The notes beneath the pieces are model-generated. The model did no database searches and had not been told where the DNA came from. It saw only the letters and a list, made by a program, of their open reading frames with translations. The translations under genes and the position numbers were made by a program. A stretch of 32,460 bases of DNA, taken from the IMG/VR virus record IMGVR_UViG_3300046167_000584, positions 1 through 32,460 of that record; one strand, 5' to 3'. How positions within the stretch are numbered: the first letter of the stretch is position 1; every line of letters begins with the position of its first letter. Below are positions 1-7,242 of this stretch, one piece after another. Source of the stretch: a virus.

Positions 1-176
1 GCGTTAAAGCGACACTAGCCGCCCACCAAGTAGCCCGTCTCGCCATCAACGCCAAGTCTGAGTATGTCCAGCTGGAAGCAAGCCGAGATATACTGGACAG
101 GGCGGGTCTCAAAGCCCCTGAGAAGCATATGCACTTGCATGCAGGAGACATCAAGGTCGAGATTGACTTAGGCTAG
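1..176 (+). CDS. Terminase small subunit, C-terminal part (repeat copy)
   Basis: The reading frame begins at base 3 and is identical to the end of the complete gene at 31997-32383, stopping with TAG at 174-176. It is the C-terminal half of the DNA-recognition subunit of the packaging motor. It is open at the window edge only because of the terminal repeat, so it is not a second gene. See the entry at 31997 for the family call. Confidence 0.85.
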   Translation, partial: VKATLAAHQVARLAINAKSEYVQLEASRDILDRAGLKAPEKHMHLHAGDIKVEIDLG

Positions 177-253
177 AGACAGAATGTTTCTGTATATCAA
201 TCGCACTGGTAGTGGGGTGGGGGGCAAAAATCCTTACGGGTATCTTGCAATGT
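1..253. repeat. Left copy of 253-bp terminal direct repeat
   Basis: Bases 1-253 match 32208-32460 with one difference (C at 198, G at 32405). The copy holds the last 58 codons of the small terminase gene and a G-rich stretch at 214-224. It is either assembly overlap of a circular or permuted genome, or the physical terminal repeat of a linear T7-like genome. The mismatch argues against a pure k-mer overlap. Confidence 0.95.
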
Positions 254-310
254 GGTCTCATACAAACATTTTTCCTTCTCAAGGCTCGTTAAAAAAGGTA
301 ACATCTCCCA

Positions 311-811
311 ATGAGTGAACTTATGCAAAAAGGGTTTAACACCCTAGACCGGACATTCCTTGAGACTGGAAAGCTTAAGACTGACGATGTTCCGCCAGAG
401 GTTCTGTATTATTTTTCGGAAGCGTGTAGGCTCGCACCTCATGCAGAGCGTCTTGGTGACTGTTTCTTCCCCTTCCCCCTTCCAGAATTTTTAGACCCCG
501 TAGAAGTGCGTGGTAAAAACCTGCGCTTTGAAGACTCTGTTAATATCCGCATACCTGACGAGTTTGTTGATGTGGGTGATATTCCAGAGATAGAGTATTC
601 TGATGATCCCTTCTTGCAGACTGGTCCGCTATCTACGCGCAGACACACCCGCATGAAGGAGGAGGTAGAAAAAATTTATAAGGACTTTGGGGCTGAGGAC
701 AGGACTACTGGCATAACACCTCCCTTGCAAGAGATGAACATCCCTGAACAGGTCAAGCAAGACCCACTTGGCGCGGATTTTACTGGACAGATGAGGCCAG
801 TAGATGAGTAA
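311..811 (+). CDS. Conserved-position hypothetical protein after small terminase
   Basis: This encodes 166 residues that I do not recognise. The protein is acidic to neutral, with many prolines and aromatic residues in the first half, an acidic stretch near residues 80-100 and a Pro-rich tail. No membrane segment, signal peptide or catalytic motif is visible. The ATG at 311 has only a weak upstream AAGG; ATG at 323 is an alternative start. It is the first complete late gene after the small terminase, and its stop overlaps the next gene by 8 bases. Its position between the terminase subunits suggests a packaging or head role, which is inference. Confidence 0.8.
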   Translation: MSELMQKGFNTLDRTFLETGKLKTDDVPPEVLYYFSEACRLAPHAERLGDCFFPFPLPEFLDPVEVRGKNLRFEDSVNIRIPDEFVDVGDIPEIEYSDDPFLQTGPLSTRRHTRMKEEVEKIYKDFGAEDRTTGITPPLQEMNIPEQVKQDPLGADFTGQMRPVDE

Positions 812-1085
812 GAAGACACGCGCTGGTATTAAGAACCTCAAGTGCAACAAACCGAAACGAACTCCTAGCCACCCAAAGAAATCGCACGTTGTGAAGGCTT
901 GCGAGGGAGGGAAGGAAAAGATTATTCGTTTTGGTGAGCAGGGTGCTTCTACTGCTGGCAAGCCGAAGGCTGGTGAGTCAGAACGTATGAAAAAGAAACG
1001 CGCAAGCTTTAAGGCGCGTCATAGAAAAAACATTGCCAAAGGCAAGATGTCTGCGGCATACTGGGCTAATAAGGTTAAATGGTGA
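804..1085 (+). CDS. Small highly basic protein with ARHRKN...YWANKVKW tail
   Basis: This 93-residue protein is very rich in Lys and Arg from end to end. The C-terminal third contains ASFKARHRKNIAKG followed by AAYWANKVKW, a motif type (KARH...YW...W) that I recall from small proteins of marine phages and some large algal viruses. It overlaps the previous gene by 8 bases and is followed by only 5 bases before the next start. The two internal cysteines (C14, C33) are not spaced as a zinc finger. Nucleic-acid binding is plausible from charge alone; function is unknown. Confidence 0.8.
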   Translation: MSKKTRAGIKNLKCNKPKRTPSHPKKSHVVKACEGGKEKIIRFGEQGASTAGKPKAGESERMKKKRASFKARHRKNIAKGKMSAAYWANKVKW

Positions 1086-1090
1086 TTTAG

Positions 1091-1504
1091 ATGACTTTGA
1101 AAAACAAACCAAGAGGAACGGTTGCTGGTAAGAAAGACCCTGTTGTTAAGGGCAAGGCAAAGCCAACTGTTCGGGGAAAAGCAAACCCGATTGTTCGTGG
1201 TAAGGCAAAACCCGTAATTGCGAAAGATGCGAAGGCTAATCCTCGCGGTGCTTCTGCTGGTCAGGTAAAAGGTGCAAAAGCTTTTTCTTCTGGTCGCAGC
1301 CTTTTAAAAACACTGTTTTCTCGTTTAAGTGTTCCCGCTGCTATTGCTGGTCTTGGCTATCAAGCTTACAGCGCAAAGAAAGACGTAGACGCAAGCGTTG
1401 CGCAGTATGAGAAACAAGCCCGTAAAATTGCCAAAGAGTCTGCTGCATTGAAAGCACCGCCCAAGCGCGGTAACAATCTCTTCCTTGCTGGAGAGAAAGG
1501 TTAA
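1091..1504 (+). CDS. Basic protein with GKA(K/N)P repeats and hydrophobic segment
   Basis: This encodes 137 residues. The N-terminal 50 residues carry three tandem copies of a short unit, (V/R)(K/R)GKA(K/N)P, giving a flexible Lys/Pro/Ala tail like that of H1-type histones. A hydrophobic stretch follows at about residues 78-93 (LSVPAAIAGLGYQAYS), then a charged, probably helical tail. Known proteins with Lys-Ala-Pro tails bind DNA without sequence preference; whether this one does is inference. A membrane-inserting role for the hydrophobic stretch cannot be excluded. It overlaps the next reading frame by 20 bases. Confidence 0.75.
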   Translation: MTLKNKPRGTVAGKKDPVVKGKAKPTVRGKANPIVRGKAKPVIAKDAKANPRGASAGQVKGAKAFSSGRSLLKTLFSRLSVPAAIAGLGYQAYSAKKDVDASVAQYEKQARKIAKESAALKAPPKRGNNLFLAGEKG

Positions 1505-1802
1505 TGTAAATAAGTCAGCCTTGAAGGCTTTGGAAACGCGAGAAGTTAAACCCCGCGCTATGGACAACCCAGCCAAAGCAAAAGAGCCAGAAGGTGGTCG
1601 TAAAACTGTAAAAGAACTTTCGTTTGGCAAGGCTTTTGCTGCTGCTCGTAAGGCTGGCAAAAAAGAGTTTACTTGGAAAGGTAAGCGTTATCATACACGC
1701 ACCAAAGAAGAAGAGGCAAAGCGCGAAAAGGCTGCTGTTCGCACAAAACGCCGGAAGATGAAGGTAGGCAAGCCCGGATATAACCGAAGAACGGTTAGAT
1801 AA
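1485..1802 (+). CDS. Small basic protein with FGKAFAAARKAGKK...F.W.GK.Y motif
   Basis: The open frame gives 105 residues from a TTG at 1485; the only in-frame ATG is at 1560, giving 80 residues. The recognisable part is FGKAFAAARKAGKK followed by EFTWKGKRYHTRTKEE, a short motif that recurs in small proteins of many marine phages (from memory, no assigned function). A Lys/Arg-rich tail follows. The true start is uncertain: the region after the preceding stop has an SD-like GAGAGAAAGG but no in-frame ATG. The stop overlaps the next gene as TAATG. Confidence 0.75.
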   Translation: MLERKVNVNKSALKALETREVKPRAMDNPAKAKEPEGGRKTVKELSFGKAFAAARKAGKKEFTWKGKRYHTRTKEEEAKREKAAVRTKRRKMKVGKPGYNRRTVR

Positions 1803-1921
1803 TGCCTAACGTAGCCGGAAAGAAATACCCATACACCCCTGCTGGCATTAAGGCGGCCAAGAAAGCTGCCGCCAAGAAGGGGGGGAAAAAGAAATCAATG
1901 TTGAAAGGATATGGTAAATGA
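1802..1921 (+). CDS. 39-residue Lys-rich peptide (KKYPYTPAGIKAAKK type)
   Basis: This is a 39-residue frame starting at ATG 1802 inside the TAATG junction with the previous gene and ending in TGA at 1919-1921, overlapping the next start (ATGA). It begins MPNVAGKKYPYTPAG and continues as an Ala/Lys helix with a KKGGKKK run. Small proteins with a KxYPYTxxG start followed by an Ala/Lys-rich stretch are familiar to me from marine phage genomes. Function is unknown. The tight overlap on both sides supports genuine, coupled translation. Confidence 0.75.
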   Translation: MPNVAGKKYPYTPAGIKAAKKAAAKKGGKKKSMLKGYGK

Positions 1922-2166
1922 GCAAGCTTTATAAGATTGATGGTTCGGAATACATCAGCAAAGATTATTTCGTTCTTCCTGATGGTCGCCCTCACTCAGG
2001 CAAGTCGTTCACCACTGATAGTGTTCGTCTCTTCACGGAAGAGGAACTTACTGATCGCGGCGTGAAGGCAGTAGCCCATGTGCCGGAGAAGCGCGTTCAA
2101 AAAGTAAAAACAAAAAACACCCCGACCTCCTTGCGTAAGTTGAAGGAAGAAGAGAATGGCGGTTAA
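1918..2166 (+). CDS. Hypothetical 82-residue protein
   Basis: The ATG at 1918 overlaps the upstream stop (ATGA). The first 55 residues are mixed and probably folded, with an alternating aromatic and charged pattern (KLYKIDGSEYISKDYFVLPDG); the C-terminal 25 residues are a Lys-rich tail. It is less basic than its neighbours. I do not recognise it. It ends 11 bases inside the next gene, in the same overlapping string between the terminase subunits. Confidence 0.75.
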   Translation: MSKLYKIDGSEYISKDYFVLPDGRPHSGKSFTTDSVRLFTEEELTDRGVKAVAHVPEKRVQKVKTKNTPTSLRKLKEEENGG

Positions 2167-2323
2167 TGAAGCCGGAAACTACACCAAGCCGGGGATGCGT
2201 AAGAATCTTTTCGAGAAGATTAAACGCAGTGGCAAGGGTGGCTCACCGGGGCAATGGTCTGCACGCAAGGCTCAGATGCTCGCGCGTCAATACAAGGCTC
2301 GCGGTGGAAGCTATACTAGCTAA
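2156..2323 (+). CDS. 55-residue basic protein with PGQWSARKAQ...YKARGG motif
   Basis: The ATG at 2156 opens a 55-residue protein ending at 2321-2323. Residues 30-52 carry GGSPGQWSARKAQ followed by MLARQYKARGG, a motif I know from small proteins or domains of many marine phages and large viruses (possibly the family named DUF5872; the name is from memory). No function is established as far as I know. The gene overlaps the previous one by 11 bases and the next by one base (TAATG). A longer frame in another phase over the same DNA looks like a shadow. Confidence 0.8.
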   Translation: MAVNEAGNYTKPGMRKNLFEKIKRSGKGGSPGQWSARKAQMLARQYKARGGSYTS

Positions 2324-2574
2324 TGAAAGCCCCGCAAAAATCTCTTCGCGCTTGGACAAAACAGAAGTGGCGGACTAAATCAGGCAAGCCTAGCACCCAA
2401 GGGCCGAAGGCTACTGGTGAACGCTACCTGCCAGAGAAGGCAATCAAAAGCTTGAGCGATGAAGAGTATGCTCGCACCACCGCAAAGAAACGTGCGGCTC
2501 GTCGTGCTGGCAAGCAGTTCTCAAAACAACCGAAAGGTATTGCTGAAAAGACGCGGAAACATCGTCGTGTCTAA
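2323..2574 (+). CDS. Basic protein with KSLRAWTKQKWRTKSGK motif
   Basis: This encodes 83 residues, strongly basic. It starts MKAPQKSLRAWTKQKW, followed by GERYLPEKAIKSLSDEEYA and a Lys/Arg-rich helical tail. This arrangement (KSLR.WT.Q.WRTKSGK, then GERYLP..AI.SL...EYA) is a frequently seen marine phage protein, found alone or as a segment of larger proteins, with no assigned function known to me. The start is set by the TAATG overlap. It ends 8 bases inside the next gene. Confidence 0.82.
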   Translation: MKAPQKSLRAWTKQKWRTKSGKPSTQGPKATGERYLPEKAIKSLSDEEYARTTAKKRAARRAGKQFSKQPKGIAEKTRKHRRV

Positions 2575-2701
2575 GCAAGAAACTCGCAAGCTTCGGAGAA
2601 AAGCAATCAAGATGCAGAACAATAGTTCGCGCAAGATGCACTTTTCAGAAGCTATGCAGGAGGTAAGGAAGGTAACAAATGAGTTTTCTACACGCAATTA
2701 G
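2567..2701 (+). CDS. 44-residue basic peptide, GTG start
   Basis: I place the start at GTG 2567, which overlaps the upstream stop (GTGTCTAA) in the same style as other junctions here and gives 44 residues ending with TAG at 2699-2701. The longer frame from 2459 would overlap the preceding well-supported gene by more than 100 bases. The peptide is Lys/Arg-rich in its first half with a helical second half. It lacks recognisable motifs. Support rests on the gene string and on the downstream gene lying 23 bases inside it. Confidence 0.55.
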   Translation: MSKQETRKLRRKAIKMQNNSSRKMHFSEAMQEVRKVTNEFSTRN

Positions 2702-2873
2702 TGAGCAAGAGCGTCGAGTCTTACGCAACATAGTTAAGAAGGTTCACCTCAAGCATCACCCCCAAGAGTTCTGCACTGACTATGAAGCTGACAAGCTTAT
2801 CTCGATTATCGCTCCTGATGTGGTTGAGCGTCTAATCAAAGTCGGCGTGGATCATAAAATTGACGAACTTTAA
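2679..2873 (+). CDS. Hypothetical 64-residue protein before large terminase
   Basis: The ATG at 2679 is preceded by AGGAGGTAAGGAAGG, the strongest ribosome site in this gene string. The 64-residue product looks like a compact helical protein (three or four predicted helices) with His and Cys scattered but no clear metal site. It overlaps the start of the large terminase by 14 bases, so its translation probably feeds that of the terminase. Function is unknown. Confidence 0.75.
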   Translation: MSFLHAISEQERRVLRNIVKKVHLKHHPQEFCTDYEADKLISIIAPDVVERLIKVGVDHKIDEL

Positions 2874-4380
2874 GTATAAGCCGGATGGCGATGTCCTGAA
2901 GGAGTTTATGAAAGATGATACTTTCTTTCGTGGTATTCGCGGCCCTGTTGGTTCTGGTAAGTCTGTGGGCTGCTGCGTTGAAGTATTTCGCAGGGCATTA
3001 GCACAGCAAAAGAATGATGATGGCATACGCCGTTCTCGCTGGGCTATCATTCGTAACACCAACCCACAGCTAAGAACTACAACTATTAAGACTTGGCTTG
3101 ACTGGTTTCCCGAAGATCAGTGGGGAAGGTTTCAATGGTCAGTCCCCTATACGCATCACATCAAGCAAGGCGACCTAGACCTTGAGGTTATCTTTCTTGC
3201 TCTCGATAGACCAGAGGATGTAAAGAAACTTCTGTCATTGGAGTTGACTGGCATTTGGATTAACGAGGCGAGGGAATTGCCTAAGTCAATCATTGACGCT
3301 TGCACCATGCGTGTTGGTCGTTTCCCCTCTATGCGAGAGGGAGGCCCCACATGGACTGGCGTGATTGCTGATACCAACGCCCCAGAAGAAGACCATTGGT
3401 GGCCTATTATGTCTGGCGAAGTTCCTGTCCCTGACCATATTTCTGCTGATGAAGCGCGTATGATGGTGAAGCCGGACAACTGGAGTTTCTACACACAGCC
3501 TGCGGGAATGGTAGAAGAAAAAGATAAAGAAGGCTCTATCCAAGATTATATGCCAAACAAACAGGCAGAAAATCAAAAGAACATGATGAAGAGCTACTAC
3601 CCCAACCTTATCAGGGGTAAGACTAAAAGCTGGATTGATGTCTATGTTATGAATAAGCTAGGACAGATAAATGATGGGAAGCCAGTATATCAAATGTTTG
3701 CACCAGACTTACACATCGCTAAAGAAGAAATACCTGTCGCTGCTGGAGTTCCGGTCTTTATTGGTCTTGACTTTGGGCTTACTCCTGCTGCTGTGTTTGG
3801 TCAGCGTGTTCGTGGTCGTTGGTTGATACTTCAAGAGATTGTTGCTTTTGACATGGGCATCGTGCGGTTTGCAGAGTTACTTAGGCAGGAGATTGCCACA
3901 CGCTATAGTGGGTGTGAGGTAAATATTATTGGTGACCCTGCTGGTGACTTCCGCGCGCAAACGGATGAAAGCACTCCGTTCCAAGTGCTTCGGGGTGCTG
4001 GTCTTACTGCGCGTCCCGCACAATCCAACGATGTTTCCTTGCGTATTGAGGCTGTGGCTGGCACACTTAATCGTTTGGTTGAGGGCAAGTCGGGTATCTT
4101 AATAGACCCGCGATGCAAGGAGTTGATCAAAGGTTTTGATGGTGGCTATGGGTATCGGCGTATGCAGGTGTCCGGCGAGCGTTACGATGACAAGCCCGAT
4201 AAGAATAGGTTCTCTCATATACATGATGCTTTACAATACTTAATGCTTGGTGGTGGTGAAGGCCGTGAAGTCCTCGGAAATAACAAGACCGCTAAACCGT
4301 TTACTATGAAGCGGGACTTTGATATATTTACACGGAAACCCAAGCAAGGGAAACAAGGTTTTTGGAATAGGATGAAGTAA
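2860..4380 (+). CDS. terL: Terminase large subunit (packaging ATPase/nuclease)
   Basis: This 506-residue protein is the motor that drives DNA into the prohead and cuts the concatemer. The ATPase half shows Walker A GPVGSGKS at residues 28-35 and a Walker B region GIWINEARE at 131-139. The RNase H-like nuclease half shows IGLDFG (D304), IIGDPAG (D359) and HIHDALQY (D456). The start is TTG at 2860: the only upstream in-frame codons before a stop (2833-2835) are not starts, and it overlaps the previous gene by 14 bases, so initiation is probably coupled. The stop overlaps the next gene as TAATG. Length is typical for the family. Confidence 0.95.
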   Translation: MTNFKYKPDGDVLKEFMKDDTFFRGIRGPVGSGKSVGCCVEVFRRALAQQKNDDGIRRSRWAIIRNTNPQLRTTTIKTWLDWFPEDQWGRFQWSVPYTHHIKQGDLDLEVIFLALDRPEDVKKLLSLELTGIWINEARELPKSIIDACTMRVGRFPSMREGGPTWTGVIADTNAPEEDHWWPIMSGEVPVPDHISADEARMMVKPDNWSFYTQPAGMVEEKDKEGSIQDYMPNKQAENQKNMMKSYYPNLIRGKTKSWIDVYVMNKLGQINDGKPVYQMFAPDLHIAKEEIPVAAGVPVFIGLDFGLTPAAVFGQRVRGRWLILQEIVAFDMGIVRFAELLRQEIATRYSGCEVNIIGDPAGDFRAQTDESTPFQVLRGAGLTARPAQSNDVSLRIEAVAGTLNRLVEGKSGILIDPRCKELIKGFDGGYGYRRMQVSGERYDDKPDKNRFSHIHDALQYLMLGGGEGREVLGNNKTAKPFTMKRDFDIFTRKPKQGKQGFWNRMK

Positions 4381-4988
4381 TGGGACTGCCTAGTGGAGTT
4401 ATCCAACGTAATAGAGAGGCTCGTGAAAAACGTCGACACGAAGCTAAACGAAACCTTATTTCTGAATTGGGTTTGGCAAAAGACGTTGATCCCGATATTG
4501 CTTCTGCAATCTTTAGTCGTGTTCCCGATCCTGTTTACTCTGTTCGGCGTGGCAAAGCTTCTTATCGACAATATACAAAGCAACAAACAGCAGATCTTTT
4601 TACAAAAAATTATCAAGCAGAACTGGCAAAAATTGGACAGCCAGAACTAGCGGAAGCTGCTGCTGCTGGCTCTGACCCTCGAACAGTTGAAGCATTAAAA
4701 AGAAGTTTGATTTCGACTTACACCACGCCCGAACTTAAAGGCAGAGGGCCACGCAGTTCTGCATCTCAAAGGATTAGGCGGGAAAAGGCTATTGCAGAGC
4801 AGACTCAAAGCTCGAAGGCCAGCTTAACCTCTGATGCTGCACGGCAAGCAGACTTGGTGAGCATTCGTCGCGGTAGAGAAAAGGCTGTAAAACAAGCTGC
4901 TATTGGCATGACACGCAAACGTGGCAAAGCGTCACTTCTTTCAAGTCAAACTGGCGGTGCTGGCTTCTTTCAAAGGTATTTTAAATAA
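4380..4988 (+). CDS. Head-region protein A, paralogue of next gene
   Basis: This 202-residue basic protein lies between large terminase and portal. Its C-terminal 41 residues (162-202) are nearly identical to those of the next gene: 34 of 41 positions match by eye, including RKRGKASLLS and GGAGFFQRYFK. Both also begin MGL and share a DPRT segment mid-protein. Proteins with a related tail (GRAS(L/T)L...G) beside phage portals are familiar to me and are presumed virion or adaptor proteins. The extra middle section (about residues 60-160) is absent from the paralogue. A structural role is inference. Confidence 0.8.
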   Translation: MGLPSGVIQRNREAREKRRHEAKRNLISELGLAKDVDPDIASAIFSRVPDPVYSVRRGKASYRQYTKQQTADLFTKNYQAELAKIGQPELAEAAAAGSDPRTVEALKRSLISTYTTPELKGRGPRSSASQRIRREKAIAEQTQSSKASLTSDAARQADLVSIRRGREKAVKQAAIGMTRKRGKASLLSSQTGGAGFFQRYFK

Positions 4989-5458
4989 TGGGATTATCTC
5001 AGTCAGCACAAAAACGACAGAGAAAGCGTCAAGCTTTAGCAGCTAAACAAAGGCAAGCTGCTTTTGTTGCATCTTACTCTGTTCCTGAATCTTTATTTAA
5101 GGAAGCCGCTTCGGCTGGCGTTGACCCTCGAACTATTTCTCACTTTAGGAAAGAGTCTGAGAAAGCATATTCCGAAGCAAAAGAAATACAAAAAAAATCG
5201 CGCAGTCCCGGCGCGGTTGGCTCTTATTATTCTTCAAAACTGAAAGGGCTTGGCGAGACTGTTGGTTCTCTTGCATCTGATTTGCGCGGACAACTTAAGT
5301 CTGATGTCCAAAAGCAACCTGAGTTTCAAGAAATTCGTCGCCGCAGAGAGAAGGCGGTAGAGCAAGCTACTATTGGTATGCAGCGTAAACGAGGCAAGGC
5401 ATCCTTATTGTCCGGCGAAGCTGGTGGTGCTGGTTTCTTTCAGAGGTATTTTAAATAA
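4988..5458 (+). CDS. Head-region protein B, paralogue of previous gene
   Basis: This 156-residue basic protein begins MGLSQSAQKRQRKRQ and is probably largely helical. Its last 41 residues (116-156) match the tail of the preceding gene product. Similarity is visible at DNA level too, including the junctions: both genes end TTTCAAAGG or TTTCAGAGG, then TATTTTAAATAATGG, the stop overlapping the next ATG. This indicates a tandem duplication followed by divergence of the N-terminal parts. It directly precedes the portal gene. A head or head-tail connector role is inferred from position. Confidence 0.8.
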   Translation: MGLSQSAQKRQRKRQALAAKQRQAAFVASYSVPESLFKEAASAGVDPRTISHFRKESEKAYSEAKEIQKKSRSPGAVGSYYSSKLKGLGETVGSLASDLRGQLKSDVQKQPEFQEIRRRREKAVEQATIGMQRKRGKASLLSGEAGGAGFFQRYFK

Positions 5459-6990
5459 TGGACAAAATAGCTAAAAATTACATCAAGAAGTATGAGACTG
5501 CCCGAACTCAACGCACTCCCTTTGAAGATCTCTTCCAAGAGTGTTACGACTATGCTCTCCCCCAGCGTGAAGGCTTTTACTTTAATGCGCCGGGTCAACG
5601 CCGTGATGACCGAATCTTTGACGAGACTGCGGTAGTTGGCGTTCAAGAGTTTGCCTCTCGTTTGCAGTCTGGGCTTGTTCCTAACTTCGCTCGTTGGTCT
5701 GACTTGGTTGCTGGCTCGGAAGTGCCGCCCGAAGAAGCAGATGAAATTAACAACAGCCTTGATGAGGTCACAGAATATATCTTTGAGATTCTTGCAAACA
5801 GTAACTTTGCCCAAGAGGTGCATGAGTCATTCATGGACTTGGCTGTCGGAACTGGTTGCTTGCTGGTTGAAGAGGGAGATGCAGTAAACCCAATCCGTTT
5901 CAGTGCTATCCCCCTTCCAAAGGTCGTTCTTGAGAATGGCCCCGATGACCGCATTGACCATGTATATCGTGAGCGTGAGATTCGCCATAACGACATAAAG
6001 ATTGTTTATCCCAAAGCGAAACTCTCCCCCAAAATGCAGGATATGATTAACCGCAAGGGTGAGGAGAAGTGCAAGGTTCTTGAGGTTGTATGTCGCCTGT
6101 ATGACAAGCCCAACCAAGAGCGTTACGGCTACTACGCCATTGATAAAACTCATGGCGAGTTAATCTTTGAAGACACCTTTGAAGGCGTGGGCAGCAATCC
6201 GTTTGTTTGCTTCCGCTGGTCTAAAGCTGCTGGCGAAGTATATGGTCGCGGCCCATTGGTAAACGCTCTGTCTGCAATTAAGACAACCAACCTTACAATC
6301 CAGCTTGTATTGGAAAATGCACAGATGGCTATCTCTGGTATTTACCAGATGGATGATGATGGGATTATCAATGTCGATACGATCAATCTTGTTCCGGGGA
6401 CTGTCATTCCTAAAGCACCCGGCTCAAATGGGTTACAGCCTGTTGCGGCAGCCGGAAGCTTTGATGTTGCCAATCTTGTTCTTAACGACATGCGGATGAA
6501 CATTAAGCGCGCATTGTATAATGATATGCTCGGTGATCCGAACCGGACACCCGCCACGGCTACCGAAATTGCAGAACGCATGGCTGACTTGAGCCGCCGT
6601 ATTGGTTCTGCCTTTGGTCGCTTGCAAGCAGAGATGGTTCAGCCCATTCTGCAACGTGTAGTTTACATTCTGCGTAAGCAGGGTCGCATTGATCTCCCAA
6701 CAGTTAATGGTCGTGAAGTAAAAATTCGGAGTGTATCTCCCTTGGCGCAAGCCCAGTCTAATCAGGACATCACAACTGTTGCGAGATTCCTTGAGGTAGT
6801 TGGTGCAAACTTCGGGCCGGAGATGGTCAACTTGCTTATCGACTCAGAAGAGACAGCGGTTTACTTGGCTAAGAAGTTTGGCGTTCCTGATAACCTAATC
6901 AGAGACGAAGCCGAGCGTGAACAGATTCAACAGATGCAACAAATGATAGCGCAGATGCAAGCGCAGCAACAAGGCGGTGGTGTGGTATAG
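5458..6990 (+). CDS. Portal protein (T7 gp8-like head-to-tail connector)
   Basis: This 510-residue protein has the length and sequence character of T7-type portals. The N-terminus IAKNYIKKYETARTQRTPFE resembles the start of the family, followed by a DDRIFDETAV...FASRLQSGL...P region characteristic of head-to-tail connectors, and the C-terminus ends in a Gln/Met-rich tail (about 485-507). Twelve copies of such proteins form the DNA channel and the docking site for terminase and tail. It starts at ATG 5458 inside a TAATG junction, and the next gene starts directly after its stop. Confidence 0.93.
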   Translation: MDKIAKNYIKKYETARTQRTPFEDLFQECYDYALPQREGFYFNAPGQRRDDRIFDETAVVGVQEFASRLQSGLVPNFARWSDLVAGSEVPPEEADEINNSLDEVTEYIFEILANSNFAQEVHESFMDLAVGTGCLLVEEGDAVNPIRFSAIPLPKVVLENGPDDRIDHVYREREIRHNDIKIVYPKAKLSPKMQDMINRKGEEKCKVLEVVCRLYDKPNQERYGYYAIDKTHGELIFEDTFEGVGSNPFVCFRWSKAAGEVYGRGPLVNALSAIKTTNLTIQLVLENAQMAISGIYQMDDDGIINVDTINLVPGTVIPKAPGSNGLQPVAAAGSFDVANLVLNDMRMNIKRALYNDMLGDPNRTPATATEIAERMADLSRRIGSAFGRLQAEMVQPILQRVVYILRKQGRIDLPTVNGREVKIRSVSPLAQAQSNQDITTVARFLEVVGANFGPEMVNLLIDSEETAVYLAKKFGVPDNLIRDEAEREQIQQMQQMIAQMQAQQQGGGVV

Positions 6991-7242
6991 ATGTCACATA
7001 TTGGAGTAGATGGTTTTCCTCGACCACAAAAAGAGGACGAAAAGATTTCTATGGATATTAAAGCCTTGCTGGGAACTCCGGCGGGCAAAGAGGTTCTTCG
7101 TTATCTCCGCTCTATTACATTGGATGCGGTAGCTGGCGGAGGCATTAGCGATGGCGAACTCCGTCACTTGGAGGGTCAACGCTTTATAGTCGCGCTAATT
7201 GAACGGCGCATTAACCATGCAGAAAAGGTAGAAAGCAAATGA
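6991..7242 (+). CDS. Small protein between portal and scaffold (Bbp19-like)
   Basis: This encodes 83 residues, beginning one base after the portal stop and overlapping the scaffold gene by 4 bases (ATGA). It has GTPAGKEVLRYLRS in the middle and LEGQRFIVALIERRI near the end. This pattern, with an EGxR motif and a hydrophobic helix, resembles the Bbp19-like small phage protein family often placed beside portals. Function in that family is not known to me. No membrane segment is visible. Confidence 0.75.
   Translation: MSHIGVDGFPRPQKEDEKISMDIKALLGTPAGKEVLRYLRSITLDAVAGGGISDGELRHLEGQRFIVALIERRINHAEKVESK

Noticed and set aside
214-224. G-rich run as a G-quadruplex or packaging site
   Set aside because: Only two G tracts (GGGG and GGGGGG) are close together, short of the four needed for a simple quadruplex, and nothing else marks it as a cleavage site.
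2166-2378. 70-codon frame overlapping the PGQWSARKAQ protein
   Set aside because: The other phase over the same DNA encodes a recognisable conserved small protein with coupled start and stop, so this is a shadow.
2459-2701. 80-codon version of the gene ending at 2701
   Set aside because: Most of the extra N-terminus lies on the well-supported upstream gene; the GTG at 2567 fits the overlapping style of the gene string.
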